Source: DASXHZ01 sp036488085 (GTDB taxonomy: Bacteria; Acidobacteriota; Thermoanaerobaculia; Gp7-AA8). From it: DNA of 64,000 nt. Each line of letters opens with the position of its first letter. The first letter of the stretch is position 1. The notes beneath the pieces were generated by a model. It was given only the letters and a program-made list of their open reading frames with translations, was not told where the DNA came from and searched no databases. Position numbers and translations under genes: made by a program. Of the stretch, positions 1-9,419 are shown in pieces. The stretch lies in contig DASXHZ010000108.1 in the NCBI GenBank assembly GCA_036488085.1, forward strand, positions 34,966-98,965. The letters are read 5' to 3'.

Positions 1-52
1 CTGCCGCGTTTTTTCCCAGCGCCTCTAACACCCCCCGAAAGGTAGTAACTAC

Positions 53-2008
53 ATGCTCAAGTCAATGCGCGAAAGCTTCCACCACCTCAAGTGGATCCTT
101 CTCGCGGTCGTGGCCGCCTTCATCATCGGTTTTGTGTACGTGGACATGGGCCTCGGCGGCGCCCAGCAGCAGAAGTCGCAGGACCGTTCGTACGCCGCGC
201 GCGTCAACGGCGACACGATCACGTTCGCCGAGTACAACCGCGCGCTCTACTTCGCCGAGGAGAACTACCGCCGGATGTACGGCGAACAGTTCACCCCGCA
301 GCTCGAAGAGCAGATGGGCGTGCAGCGGCAGGTCCTCGAATCGCTCGTCGACCAGCGGCTGATGCTCCAGCAGGCGGAGAAGCTCCATCTCACGGCGAGC
401 CCGGAGGAGGTGCAGAAGAAGATCCTCTCGCTTCCGCTCCTCAATCCGAACGGGCACTTCGTCGGGACGGACGTGTACGAGCGCTACATCCATCAGGTCG
501 GCTACCAGACGGCGGCCGATTTCGAGGATGAGCTCGCGCGCGAGATCACGGTGGAGAAGATGGAGAGCGCGCTCGCGAACTCGGTCGTCGTCTCGCCGAA
601 AGCGGCGGAAGCCGAGTACCGGCGCACGTCGGAGAGCGCGAAGATTCGCTACGCCCTCTACTCCGCGGCACGCGAGATGGCGAACGTGAACGTCACGCCC
701 GCCGAGATCGACGCGTTCTACAAGGCGAACCAGGAGAAGTACGCGCACGGCGAGCAACGCGAGCTGAAGTACCTCGTCTCGGACATGGCGCGTATCCGCT
801 CGCAGATCGTGGCGCCCGAACAACAGGTGCGCGCAAAGTACGACGCCGGCAAGGCGACGGAATTCGCGCGTCCCGAGCAGGCGCACATCCTTCATATCCT
901 CATCAAGGTCGGCTCGCCGGCCGAAGACGCGGCCGCGAAGGCGAAGGCTGACGCGATCGTGAAGCAGCTCCGCGGCGGCGCCGATTTCGCCACGCTCGCG
1001 AAGGCGAACTCGCAGGACCCCTCGTCGTCCGGCAACGGCGGCGACATGGGATGGGTCGATCGCGGCGCGACGGTCGAGCCGTTCGACACGGCGGCGTTCA
1101 CGATCGCGCCGAATACGATCAGCGACCCGATCCGCTCGAAGGAGTTCGGCTACCACATCATCAAGGTGCTCGACCGCCGTCCGGCCGGGCCGCGGCCGTA
1201 CGAGGAAGTACGCGCGCAGATCGCGGCGCAACTCGCGATGCAGATGGCGAAGGATCAGGCGCAGGATGAGATCAACAAGGTCGCGACGCGCATGAAGGCG
1301 AAGAAGCCGGCGACGCCGGCGGAGTTCGCGTCGTACGCCAACGATCGCGTCAGCTCGAACGACACGCAGTGGTTCGCCAAGGGCGACGTGATGCCGGGCA
1401 TCGGCAGCAACCCTACACTGGCGACCTGGGCCTTCTCGGCGAAGCAGGGCGACGTCAGCGACGTGGTCGGCACGCAGCGCGGGCCGGCAATCGCGTATCT
1501 GGAAGGTATCCGTGCCGCCGGTGTCGCGCCGCTCGAAGACATCCGCGAGAGGGTGACGAACGACGCGAAGCTCGCCAAGGCGCGCGTTCTCGCGCAGCAG
1601 CGCCTCGCGGCCGCGATCGCAGGGGCGCCGAACGTCGACGCCGTCGCAACGAAGATGGGACTGACGGCGACCGACACGACGGTCAACCGTCAGGGCTACA
1701 TCTCCGGAATCCCGGGCGATACCTCAGCGCTGGTCGACGCAGCCATGACGACGCCTCCGGGCGTCGTGAAGGGGCCGATCGTCGCGGGCGACGGCGCTGT
1801 CGTGTTCCAGGTGACGGAGCAGAAGAAGATCGCTCCGGACGAGCTCGCGAAGACGATTCCGGCGTTCATGGACAACATGCGCCAGCGCGACGCGCGCAAT
1901 CTCCGGACGTCGCTGCTGCTGCGTCTTCGCAAGGAGTCGAAGATCGACATCAATGATCGAGCGGTGAATCCGTCACAACCGCAGCAGAACGACGACCAAC
2001 AGTCTTGA
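53..2008 (+). CDS. PpiD/SurA-like periplasmic peptidyl-prolyl isomerase
   Basis: A 651-residue protein with one N-terminal membrane anchor (about residues 14-34), then a SurA_N-like helical chaperone region (about 45-200) and one parvulin rotamase domain (about 272-378, with the typical HILI and the GGDMGW-to-FGYHIIKVL pattern). A second chaperone-like segment follows to a glutamine-rich tail. This is the layout of PpiD, an inner-membrane chaperone that assists folding of exported proteins on the periplasmic side. The ATG is preceded by AAAGG about nine bases upstream. The stop overlaps the start of the next gene in a TTGA, so the two are probably co-translated. The parvulin call is firm; the PpiD versus SurA naming is less so. 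Confidence 0.9.
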   Translation: MLKSMRESFHHLKWILLAVVAAFIIGFVYVDMGLGGAQQQKSQDRSYAARVNGDTITFAEYNRALYFAEENYRRMYGEQFTPQLEEQMGVQRQVLESLVDQRLMLQQAEKLHLTASPEEVQKKILSLPLLNPNGHFVGTDVYERYIHQVGYQTAADFEDELAREITVEKMESALANSVVVSPKAAEAEYRRTSESAKIRYALYSAAREMANVNVTPAEIDAFYKANQEKYAHGEQRELKYLVSDMARIRSQIVAPEQQVRAKYDAGKATEFARPEQAHILHILIKVGSPAEDAAAKAKADAIVKQLRGGADFATLAKANSQDPSSSGNGGDMGWVDRGATVEPFDTAAFTIAPNTISDPIRSKEFGYHIIKVLDRRPAGPRPYEEVRAQIAAQLAMQMAKDQAQDEINKVATRMKAKKPATPAEFASYANDRVSSNDTQWFAKGDVMPGIGSNPTLATWAFSAKQGDVSDVVGTQRGPAIAYLEGIRAAGVAPLEDIRERVTNDAKLAKARVLAQQRLAAAIAGAPNVDAVATKMGLTATDTTVNRQGYISGIPGDTSALVDAAMTTPPGVVKGPIVAGDGAVVFQVTEQKKIAPDELAKTIPAFMDNMRQRDARNLRTSLLLRLRKESKIDINDRAVNPSQPQQNDDQQS

Positions 2009-2397
2009 GCGAGCCGTACGGCCCCAAGTGGAACGAGCCCGCGATCCGCGTCTTGATGATGCCGCGCGACACGAATGCGCACGGCACCATCTTCGGCGGC
2101 GTGATCCTCAGCTACATCGACCAGGCCGGCGCGATCGAAGCGCGCCGGCAAGGCTCGCGTCTCATGGTCACGGTCTCGATGGACAAGATCGTTTTTCACG
2201 AGCCGGTCTTCGTCGGTGACCTCGTCAGCTTCTGGACCGAGACGATTCGCATCGGAAACACCTCCATCACGGTGAAAGTCGTGGTGGAGGCGATCCGCGG
2301 CGGCGACCCGAGCTCGAAAGTCCTCGTGACCGAGGCGCAGGTGGTTTACGTGAACGTCGGTAACGACCGCAAGCCGGCGCCGATGCGGTCCGCCTGA
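2005..2397 (+). CDS. Acyl-CoA thioesterase, hotdog fold (YciA type)
   Basis: A 130-residue single hotdog domain. The early DTNAHGTIFGG stretch and the following long helix match the YciA/acyl-CoA hydrolase family, which cleaves acyl-CoA thioesters in the cytosol. The DxNxxGxxFGG segment carries the usual catalytic Asp. The start is TTG at 2005, overlapping the stop of the isomerase gene by four bases, which argues for translational coupling although no functional link between the two is known. Length is normal for the family. Substrate chain length cannot be read from the sequence. Confidence 0.88.
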   Translation: MSEPYGPKWNEPAIRVLMMPRDTNAHGTIFGGVILSYIDQAGAIEARRQGSRLMVTVSMDKIVFHEPVFVGDLVSFWTETIRIGNTSITVKVVVEAIRGGDPSSKVLVTEAQVVYVNVGNDRKPAPMRSA

Positions 2398-2398
2398 C

Positions 2399-3727
2399 CT
2401 ATTTCTTCCCGCGGGCTTTGCGCATCCGCTCGAGACGCTCGCGGATGTCTTTCTCGAAGCCGACGTCCTTCGGCTCGTAGAAGCGCCTTCCGGCGAGCGC
2501 TTCGGGGAGGCACTCCATCGCGGCGGTCTGGTCGTCGAAGTCGTGGGCGTACTCGTAGCCGCGGCCGTAGCCGAGGTCCTTCATGAGGCGCGTCGGGGCA
2601 TTCCGGATGTGGAGTGGCACCGGCGGGTTGTCGCCCTGCCGCACTTCGCGCACGGCCTCACCGTAGCCGGCGTACGCGGCATTCGATTTCGGCGCGGCGG
2701 TGAGGTACGCGACGAGCTGGGCGAGCGCGACGCCGGCTTCGGGCATGCCGAGGAAGTGGACGGTCTGCTGGACCGCGATCGCGAAGACGAGCGCGTTCGG
2801 GTCGGCGTTGCCGATGTCCTCGCTGGCGGCGCGCACGAGGCGGCGGGCGATGTAGAGCGGGTCTTCGCCCCCTTCGAGCATGCGGACCAGCCAGTAGACC
2901 GCGGCGTCGGCGTCGCCGTTGCGGAGCGACTTATGAAGCGCGGAGATGATGTTGTAGTGCTCTTCGCCGCTCTTGTCGTACATGAGCGAGCGGCGCTGGA
3001 GGATCGACTTCACCTTGTTGACGTCGATCGGATTGTCCTCGTGCCGCGCGGTCTCGGTCACGAGCTGGAGGGAGTTGAGCGCCTGCCGCGCGTCGCCCGC
3101 CGAGGTCGCGGCCATGAAGTCGAGCGCCTCCTCGGTGACCTCGATCCCGAGTTGCTTCACGGTCGTCTCTTCGATTGCCCGCCGCAGAATCGTGAGCACC
3201 TCGGCGCGCTCGAGCTGCGGGATCACGACGACTTTGCTGCGCGAGAGAAGCGCGGAGTTCACTTCGAAGGAAGGATTCTCGGTCGTGGCACCGATGAGGA
3301 TGATGTCGCCTGCTTCGACGTACGGGAGAAAGGCGTCCTGCTGCGCTTTGTTGAAGCGATGGATCTCGTCGATGAAGACGATCGTTTTCGCTCCGCGTGC
3401 GGCGCGCGCCCGACGCGCCTCCTCCATCAGTGCCTTGATCTCTTTGATGCCGGTGGAGGTCGCCGAGAAGGTGACGAAGCGTGCCCGCGTCGTCCCTGCG
3501 ATGATCCGCGCGAGTGTCGTCTTCCCCGATCCCGGCGGACCCCAGAAGATCATCGACGGGATGCGGTCGTTCTCGATGGCGTTACGGAGGAAGCGGCCGG
3601 GCGCGAGGATGTCGCCGAGGCCGACGATCTCGTCGAGCGTTTTCGGACGCAGACGCTCGGGAAGGGGAGCGTCGGCGGTGAGACGCGGTTGAGGGAGCGA
3701 TGCGTCGTCGAATAGGGAGCCGGTCAT
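2399..3727 (-). CDS. rarA: Replication-associated recombination protein A (AAA+ ATPase)
   Basis: A 442-residue clamp-loader-like AAA+ ATPase. Walker A GPPGSGKTT lies near residue 65, Walker B FIDEIHRF near 118, and the sensor-1 region GATTENPSFEVN just after, followed by the RarA/MgsA C-terminal helical domain (LYIARRLVRAASEDIG, NAPTRLMKDLGYG). RarA acts at stalled replication forks together with SSB and RecA. It lies 19 bases downstream of the dehydratase gene on the same strand and probably shares its transcript; no clear promoter or strong ribosome-binding site is seen in the gap. Its 3' end converges on the thioesterase gene with one base between them. Confidence 0.96.
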   Translation of the reverse strand: MTGSLFDDASLPQPRLTADAPLPERLRPKTLDEIVGLGDILAPGRFLRNAIENDRIPSMIFWGPPGSGKTTLARIIAGTTRARFVTFSATSTGIKEIKALMEEARRARAARGAKTIVFIDEIHRFNKAQQDAFLPYVEAGDIILIGATTENPSFEVNSALLSRSKVVVIPQLERAEVLTILRRAIEETTVKQLGIEVTEEALDFMAATSAGDARQALNSLQLVTETARHEDNPIDVNKVKSILQRRSLMYDKSGEEHYNIISALHKSLRNGDADAAVYWLVRMLEGGEDPLYIARRLVRAASEDIGNADPNALVFAIAVQQTVHFLGMPEAGVALAQLVAYLTAAPKSNAAYAGYGEAVREVRQGDNPPVPLHIRNAPTRLMKDLGYGRGYEYAHDFDDQTAAMECLPEALAGRRFYEPKDVGFEKDIRERLERMRKARGKK

Positions 3728-3746
3728 TCTCGATTCGGGACTCGCT

Positions 3747-4733
3747 TCAGCGGCAGAGCAGCGAGAAGTCGAGGTTCCCGCCGCTGATCACGACCGCCAC
3801 CGCTCCGCGCGGTCTGATCTTTCCCGCGATCAGGGCGGCGAGGCCGAGGGCACCGGTCGGCTCGATGACGAGCTTCGTCCGGTACATCGCCCACTTCGTC
3901 ACGTCGAGGAGGAGGTCGTCGTCGACGCTGACGACGTTCTTCACGCGCTCGCGAATGATTGCGAAGGTGCGCTTGCCGATCGACAGCGTGCGTGCGCCGT
4001 CGGCGATCGTGTTTGGCGGATCGATGGTGACGATCTCGCCGCGGTGAAACGACTGCTCGCCGTCATTGCCGGCGGCCGGCTCGACGCCGAAGATGTCGAT
4101 CGCTGGGTTGACGGACGTCGCGGCGAGGGCTGTACCCGATAGAAGGCCGCCGCCGCCGAGAGGCGTGACGATGGTGGTGACCTCCGGCCACTCTTCCGCG
4201 ATCTCGAGGCCGACCGTCCCAGCGCCGGCGATGATCCGCTCATCGTCGAAGGGAGGGATGACCGAGGCGCCGTTCTTTTCGGCAATCTCACGCGCGACCG
4301 TGTCGCGGGTCGCGGAGGTGACTCCGGCGGTGACGACGGCGGCGCCGTAGGCCTTCGTCGCCTCGACCTTCGACTGCACCGAGTTCTCGGGCATGACGAT
4401 CGTGGCAGGCATGCCGAGCAACTTTGCGGCGTACGCAACGCCCTGAGCGTGGTTCCCCGAGGAAAAGGCGACGACGCCGCGGCTCCGGTCGCTCTCCGGA
4501 ATCTGGAGAAGGGCGTTCATCGCTCCGCGGATCTTGAACGAGCCGGCGCGCTGCAGGTTCTCGCACTTGAGCCGGACCTCGACCCCGATCCGTTCCGAGA
4601 GAGAGCGGGAGGGAAGGAGGGGGGTCCGGTGGATGTACGGCCGGATCCGTTCGGCCGCGTTTCGGACGTCGTCGAGGGAGGGGGCGAGGGAGGGGGCGAG
4701 ACTCCCCAATGCAGTGATATTTGAAGAGCTCAC
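3747..4733 (-). CDS. PLP-dependent threonine/serine dehydratase
   Basis: A 328-residue fold-type II PLP enzyme. The lysine that binds PLP is K67 in SFKIRG, the phosphate-binding loop is PLGGGGLLSG, and the C-terminal SGGNLD is conserved. There is no C-terminal ACT regulatory domain, so it resembles the short catabolic TdcB or serine-racemase branch rather than biosynthetic IlvA. It deaminates threonine and/or serine to the 2-oxo acid. The start is GTG at 4733, six bases from a TATACT box, with no Shine-Dalgarno, so the mRNA may be leaderless. Residues 10-20 contain a short SLAP repeat caused by a 12-bp duplication. Confidence 0.9.
   Translation of the reverse strand: MSSSNITALGSLAPSLAPSLDDVRNAAERIRPYIHRTPLLPSRSLSERIGVEVRLKCENLQRAGSFKIRGAMNALLQIPESDRSRGVVAFSSGNHAQGVAYAAKLLGMPATIVMPENSVQSKVEATKAYGAAVVTAGVTSATRDTVAREIAEKNGASVIPPFDDERIIAGAGTVGLEIAEEWPEVTTIVTPLGGGGLLSGTALAATSVNPAIDIFGVEPAAGNDGEQSFHRGEIVTIDPPNTIADGARTLSIGKRTFAIIRERVKNVVSVDDDLLLDVTKWAMYRTKLVIEPTGALGLAALIAGKIRPRGAVAVVISGGNLDFSLLCR
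4674..4697. repeat. Two 12-bp tandem copies inside the dehydratase N-terminus
   Basis: GAGGGAGGGGGC occurs twice in a row and a third copy begins. On the coding (minus) strand it gives the repeated SLAP residues before the conserved dehydratase domain. The unit is a multiple of three, so the frame is kept. It is probably a replication-slippage product. Confidence 0.8.
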
Positions 4734-4739
4734 CGGGTT

Positions 4740-4745
4740 AGTATA
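4740..4745 (-). promoter_or_regulatory. -10 box of the dehydratase-rarA transcript, leaderless layout
   Basis: On the minus strand TATACT is followed by six bases and then the GTG start. A start site about six or seven bases after the box would fall on the GTG itself. No convincing -35 element lies at the usual distance. Confidence 0.5.
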
Positions 4746-4843
4746 AACTCGCGCAAAGCAAAGTGGATTCGCGCTTTGTGCGTTGCGCTGATCCGTTCGT
4801 TCTCTGTCGCACCTAGGTCATCTTCGGGTTGGAGGTTGGGGTT

Positions 4844-6454
4844 ATGTGGAGATGGGTTACCCGCGGCCTGGTTCTCACCTGCGCGTCGCTGATCGCGGCG
4901 GCCGCGCTCGCGCAATCGCAGCCGACGGGGTTTGTCGGTGGCGTCGATCTGCCCGACCCGACCGTCGTGCAGTCGGGCGTGGTGCTCGTCAAAGGCTATG
5001 CCTATGACATCCAGCAGCTCACGCGCATCGAGCTCTACGTCGACGACGCCTTTCAGTACAACGTCAACTTGGGGCTTCCCCGTATCGACGTGGTCGAGCA
5101 GTACACGCCGCAGTATCCCGGGATCCAGAACGCTGCCCCCGGGTTCCAGATCGGGTTCCTCGCCAGCCGGTACTCGGACGGCCCGCACACGATCTCGCTG
5201 AAGGCGTACACGACGGACGGCCAGTCGATCGAGTTCGGCCGGCGGACGGTCAACATCGACAACACGTTGAATCAGTCGCCCTTCGGCTTCCTCGACATCC
5301 CCGATCCGGCCGGTATCTACAACGCCACGAGCGCGTTCCCGGTGGTCGGATGGGCGACGGACACCGACGGCATCAGCGAAGTCGACGTCTACGTCGACGG
5401 TCTCATCCTGCAGTCGGCGATCTACGGCGATCCGCGGCCTGACGTCGGCAACACGTTCCCCGATTTCCCGGCGTCGATCTTCTCGGGCTTTGTCGCGAAC
5501 ATCGACACGACGCGCATTCTCGACGGCGTCCATCTTCTCGATGTGCGCGCCACCGACACGAAGGGCGTCTCACGCCTGATCGGCCGGCGGCAGATCCAGG
5601 TCTTCAATTCGGAGGCCGAGGACAAGCCGTTCGGCTACATCGACGAGCCGAAGCGGGATGCGGTCCTCTACGGCACGTTCTGCGGACAGGTGCCGGCTTC
5701 GCCGGTGTCGCCGCCGATCAACCCCAACTCGCACGTCACGCCGGTCCGCGGCTGGGCGCTCGATCTCGCACCGCGCACGGAAGTGGGCCGCGTCTCGTAC
5801 GTCGAGTTGCTGATCGACGGCGTCGAGTGGGCGTCCACAAACGACTGCGGCTTCAACACGCTCTTCAACCAGTACGCGAACTGCTACGGTCTGCCGCGGT
5901 TCGACGTCGAGCGCTATTACCCGAACTATCCCGATGCGCCGCGCTCCGGCTATATGTTCACGCTCGACATCGGCGCGCTCGTCGGCTTCGGCGTCAATCC
6001 GGGCAATCACGTCCTGAAGGTGCGCGTAGGCGACCGCCAGGGCACGTTCACCGAGCTGCCGAATCCTGACGGCATCCCCGTCTTCTTCGAGTGCGTCACC
6101 GACCTGAATGACTTCCCGTCAGTCGGCTTCATCGACGCGCCGGTGAACTACGACTACATCAAGGGCAACGCGGTCTTCCAGGGATGGGCGGTCGACGAGA
6201 ACGGCGGCGTCGCGGCGGTGACGATGTTCATCGACGGCAACAATGTCGGGAATGCTCAGATCGGACTGCCGCGGCCCGACGTCGCGCAGCAGGACCCGCA
6301 GTTCTTCGCCCAGGGTGCGAACTCCGGATGGAAGTTCGTGATGGACACGACGCGGCTCTCGAATGCGCGCCATCGCCTGACCGTCGAAGTCACGGACGGC
6401 CGAGGCCATCAGACGATCATCGGATCCGTCGACTTCTACACGCAGAACCCGTAA
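4844..6454 (+). CDS. Secreted protein with four Ig-like/bacterial surface repeats
   Basis: A 536-residue exported protein of unknown function. The start is ATG 4844, chosen over an upstream TTG because GGAGG lies eight bases before it and it begins a clean signal peptide ending near ALAQS. The mature part holds four related units of roughly 110-130 residues. Each has a G(W/Y)A-D segment, a VDVYVDG-like strand, a PR(P/I)DV motif followed by aromatic-proline residues, and a D-G-H-x-L/I closing strand. This resembles the Ig-like Big repeats of cell-surface or extracellular proteins. The third unit has an insertion with two cysteines. No enzymatic motif is seen. A strong terminator follows. Confidence 0.75.
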   Translation: MWRWVTRGLVLTCASLIAAAALAQSQPTGFVGGVDLPDPTVVQSGVVLVKGYAYDIQQLTRIELYVDDAFQYNVNLGLPRIDVVEQYTPQYPGIQNAAPGFQIGFLASRYSDGPHTISLKAYTTDGQSIEFGRRTVNIDNTLNQSPFGFLDIPDPAGIYNATSAFPVVGWATDTDGISEVDVYVDGLILQSAIYGDPRPDVGNTFPDFPASIFSGFVANIDTTRILDGVHLLDVRATDTKGVSRLIGRRQIQVFNSEAEDKPFGYIDEPKRDAVLYGTFCGQVPASPVSPPINPNSHVTPVRGWALDLAPRTEVGRVSYVELLIDGVEWASTNDCGFNTLFNQYANCYGLPRFDVERYYPNYPDAPRSGYMFTLDIGALVGFGVNPGNHVLKVRVGDRQGTFTELPNPDGIPVFFECVTDLNDFPSVGFIDAPVNYDYIKGNAVFQGWAVDENGGVAAVTMFIDGNNVGNAQIGLPRPDVAQQDPQFFAQGANSGWKFVMDTTRLSNARHRLTVEVTDGRGHQTIIGSVDFYTQNP

Positions 6455-6478
6455 GCACAACGACGCGACACTGTGTTG

Positions 6479-6505
6479 GGGCCGGCTCTCCGCCGGCCCT
6501 TTTTT
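6479..6505 (+). terminator. Rho-independent terminator after the surface-repeat gene
   Basis: An 8-bp GC-rich stem (GGGCCGGC with GCCGGCCC) and a 5-base loop are followed directly by six T residues. It lies 24 bases after the stop codon, three bases before the end of the convergent gene. Confidence 0.93.
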
Positions 6506-6507
6506 CG

Positions 6508-9378
6508 CTAGAACAACTTCAGCAAAACCACGTTCGCCACGAACCCGCTCTGCGTATTGCGCCCGATCGTCTTCCCGATGTCGAGCCGCACGAGCGTTCC
6601 CCACGGTCCGATGGTCTGACCGCCGATGCCGACGCCCTGGAACGGTTCGTTGCGGTAACCAGCCGTCCGGTCAGTAACGAGGGCGTGGTCGTAGTACGCT
6701 TCGAGACGGAACTGGTCGGAGAAGACGAAGCCGTACGTGAGGTGGCCGAGTGTCATCTTCTCGGCGCGAACGGAGCCCGACCTGATGCCGTGTACCCGCT
6801 GCGTGCCGAAGAAACCGAGCTCATACTTCGAGAAACGGTCGAGGTGACTCCCGTCGAGGTAGTTCACCTCGACGCCGATCCTCTGGAACTTCGGAAGGTA
6901 GAAGCTCTTGCCGAGCGACGCGCCGAAGTCGTCGTACGACTTCTGGTTGTCGTTGTACTCGGAGAGGATGCCCCACGGCTTCCACGACGTCCGCTGGTTG
7001 TGTTCGAAGAAGCCGGACGCCACCCATCCCCATCGCGCGTACTGCAGGTCGACGGATGGGGAGATGACGAAGGTGCTCGTCGGAATGGTGAACGTCGGCG
7101 CCGTGTCGGTGTCGCGCCGATAGTTGACGTGCGACAGGCCGAGCGAGAAATCGATCTTCCCGAACTGCCAGAACGGGTGGCCGGCGCGCAGCGTCAGTGA
7201 GGTGCCGAGCGAGCGAACGGCCTCGTTCTTCTGCTCGATGCCGTTGCGGTAGACGGTGCTCGTGGTCGGGATCGCGATCCCGAAGAAATCGGCGCCGATG
7301 TTCGTCCGCGTGTTCGCGACGTTGGGGTTCGTCGCATTCGCGACGACGACGATGCCGGCGAAGAAGACGTTCGTTTGGATGCCGGTGTTGTGGAGGTTGA
7401 AGTTGAAGTAGTCGATCCCACCGAGCGGGAGGACGGGGAACTGCAGGCCGGCGTCGTGATGGACGCCGCCGAGGAGAAACTTGCGCGAGAGGTCGAAGCC
7501 CTGTTTTACGACGCGGTCGCCGGTCGGGGTCTTCTCGAGGTACTGCATGCCGGTGGTCGGGCTCTCGCGCACCATCCGGGCGTCGGAAGCCGAGGCGGTC
7601 CTGAGAGCGCCTTCGAAATCGGGCGGCGCGATCCGGAAATTCGTGAAGTCGGTTTCGCGCAGGACAGGGCTCGCTCGTCCGCCCGCCGAGATGACCTGCT
7701 GCGCGCTGACGAGCTTCGGCAGCCACAGCACGCTTCTCGGGTCGCTCTTCTCCACCTCGGCGGCCGTGAGCATCCGGTACGGGTCGCGCGCGAACGGCTG
7801 GAAGTCGACGCGCTCCTCGTTCGAGAGCACTTCGCCCGTGAGGTTGAGCTGGATCATGGAGATCCGGATGCGCGCCCACGACGTCGAGTCGATCCAGACG
7901 GTGCCGCGGTACAACGGCAGCGATGCCGGCGCCTTCCCCGGCGGCTCGAACCGCACTTCGTACGTGTGATAGCCGAGAACGTCGGTCTCGCGGACGAGCG
8001 TGTAGTGATAGTCGTTCGTCAGGTGAAGGTCGAGCGGGAGCTGCGTGACCTTCTCGGGCTGGATGAGCGGAAGCTCGGGGATCTTCCCGTACTTCCACTT
8101 CACGCCATTGACGTAGAAGTCCTGCCACACCCAGTCCTTGCGGCCGAGCGGCTCGGAAAAGTAGTCGCCGGCGATCGTCGCCTCGATCGCTTCACCAGCC
8201 TCGATCGTGAAGCGCAGCTTGGTCGTATCGCGCGCGATGTAGCGCGGCTGGATCGAGTCTTCATACGCCTTGTACGCCTGGTGATTGCGGATGATCTCCT
8301 CGACGGTGATGCCCTTTTTCGTCTCGATCTGGATCGCTTCCTTCGTGACGTTCTTGTCGATCTTCTCTTCGTGATCGACGGTGAGGGCGAACGGCGCCTT
8401 CACAGGCTGCATCCCGATCAGGTAGCGGCCTCCCTTGCGCCCGACGTCGGTGACGTCGACGTCACCGTTGTCGTCGACGCGCCGCGGACGGGTGTAGCGG
8501 TCGCTCGGCAGCGCCACGATCGCCGGGGCGTTCGCGTCGCCCTTCGGAATGACGATCGTCCGGAGGTCTTCGCCGCGCACGAACGTCAGCACCGGCATCG
8601 CCTCCGGGTTGCCTTTGGCGTCGAGCACGTCGATCTTCGCCGACTTGTCGTAAGAGTAGTCGCCGGCGAACATCGTGTTGAAGTTGTCGAAGGCGCCGCT
8701 GGACGGAAAGATGTTCTGCGCGTCGGTGTTCAGAAAGGCGAGCGTGGCGCCGTTGGCAAACGCCTGGGCGAGGTCGAACAGCGCGTTCGGCGACTTCTGA
8801 TCGACGATGGCGTAGATCTGTTTGATCGGGTCCTTTTCCGCCAGCCACTGCGATGTTGCGAGGACGTCGGGCCCGCGGACGATGATGACGTCGAAGTACG
8901 GACCTGCTCCCGCGTCGTATAGTTTCTCGAGCTGGTCGAGAGGCGTAGGACCGAGGACGATCTTCTTCGCCACCCCCAGCCCCTGCATCGTGACGCTCAG
9001 CCGCTTGATCGCATACGCGGCAGCGCTGGGGTCGGTCGTCGGGACGGTCGTTCCGAACGCGTAGAACGGACCATGATTCTTGGCCCAGGCGACGAGCGTG
9101 GTGGTCTGCGCCTCGATCTGGGTCAGCGGGTCGCCTTCGACGATGTGGAGCGGCGCAAGAGCGACCATCCGCGCCAGTCCATCGGGATGCATTTCATGGA
9201 GCGACGGTCCGACGAGGTTCACGTCCGGCACATACAGCGGGAAGTTGCTGACCGGCATGGTGTCCGCCTGGACGACGGCTCCGACGCAGAAAGAGCAGGT
9301 TTTCGGCGCTGTTTCAGCAGCCGCGGCGGTGAGGACGAGGAATTGCAGTAAGGCAGCGAGGAATGCGAGCTTTCTCAT
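6508..9378 (-). CDS. Exported 956-residue protein with C-terminal outer-membrane beta-barrel
   Basis: Not recognised as a named family. It has a signal peptide (about residues 1-21), then a CSFC pair, an alpha/beta region (about 45-230) that reads like a TIM-barrel or glycosidase-type fold, a beta-rich middle (about 240-560) containing segments like those of outer-membrane lipoprotein sorting proteins, and a C-terminal third rich in alternating hydrophobic strands. The last residue is Phe, preceded by alternating hydrophobics, the usual signature for assembly of outer-membrane barrels. It is therefore probably inserted in the outer membrane with a large periplasmic or surface part. It is divergent from the lipid-kinase gene with a 41-bp gap. 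Confidence 0.6.
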   Translation of the reverse strand: MRKLAFLAALLQFLVLTAAAAETAPKTCSFCVGAVVQADTMPVSNFPLYVPDVNLVGPSLHEMHPDGLARMVALAPLHIVEGDPLTQIEAQTTTLVAWAKNHGPFYAFGTTVPTTDPSAAAYAIKRLSVTMQGLGVAKKIVLGPTPLDQLEKLYDAGAGPYFDVIIVRGPDVLATSQWLAEKDPIKQIYAIVDQKSPNALFDLAQAFANGATLAFLNTDAQNIFPSSGAFDNFNTMFAGDYSYDKSAKIDVLDAKGNPEAMPVLTFVRGEDLRTIVIPKGDANAPAIVALPSDRYTRPRRVDDNGDVDVTDVGRKGGRYLIGMQPVKAPFALTVDHEEKIDKNVTKEAIQIETKKGITVEEIIRNHQAYKAYEDSIQPRYIARDTTKLRFTIEAGEAIEATIAGDYFSEPLGRKDWVWQDFYVNGVKWKYGKIPELPLIQPEKVTQLPLDLHLTNDYHYTLVRETDVLGYHTYEVRFEPPGKAPASLPLYRGTVWIDSTSWARIRISMIQLNLTGEVLSNEERVDFQPFARDPYRMLTAAEVEKSDPRSVLWLPKLVSAQQVISAGGRASPVLRETDFTNFRIAPPDFEGALRTASASDARMVRESPTTGMQYLEKTPTGDRVVKQGFDLSRKFLLGGVHHDAGLQFPVLPLGGIDYFNFNLHNTGIQTNVFFAGIVVVANATNPNVANTRTNIGADFFGIAIPTTSTVYRNGIEQKNEAVRSLGTSLTLRAGHPFWQFGKIDFSLGLSHVNYRRDTDTAPTFTIPTSTFVISPSVDLQYARWGWVASGFFEHNQRTSWKPWGILSEYNDNQKSYDDFGASLGKSFYLPKFQRIGVEVNYLDGSHLDRFSKYELGFFGTQRVHGIRSGSVRAEKMTLGHLTYGFVFSDQFRLEAYYDHALVTDRTAGYRNEPFQGVGIGGQTIGPWGTLVRLDIGKTIGRNTQSGFVANVVLLKLF

Positions 9379-9419
9379 GACTTTGCTTCGCGTTCGGAAC
9401 GATTCGGCCGGAGCTGATA

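Noticed and set aside
6184..8922. Plus-strand ORFs of several hundred codons opposite the 956-residue gene and similar long Arg/Asp-rich frames elsewhere
   Set aside because: They are antisense shadows produced by high third-position GC: rich in Arg, Asp and Val, with no domains or start signals.
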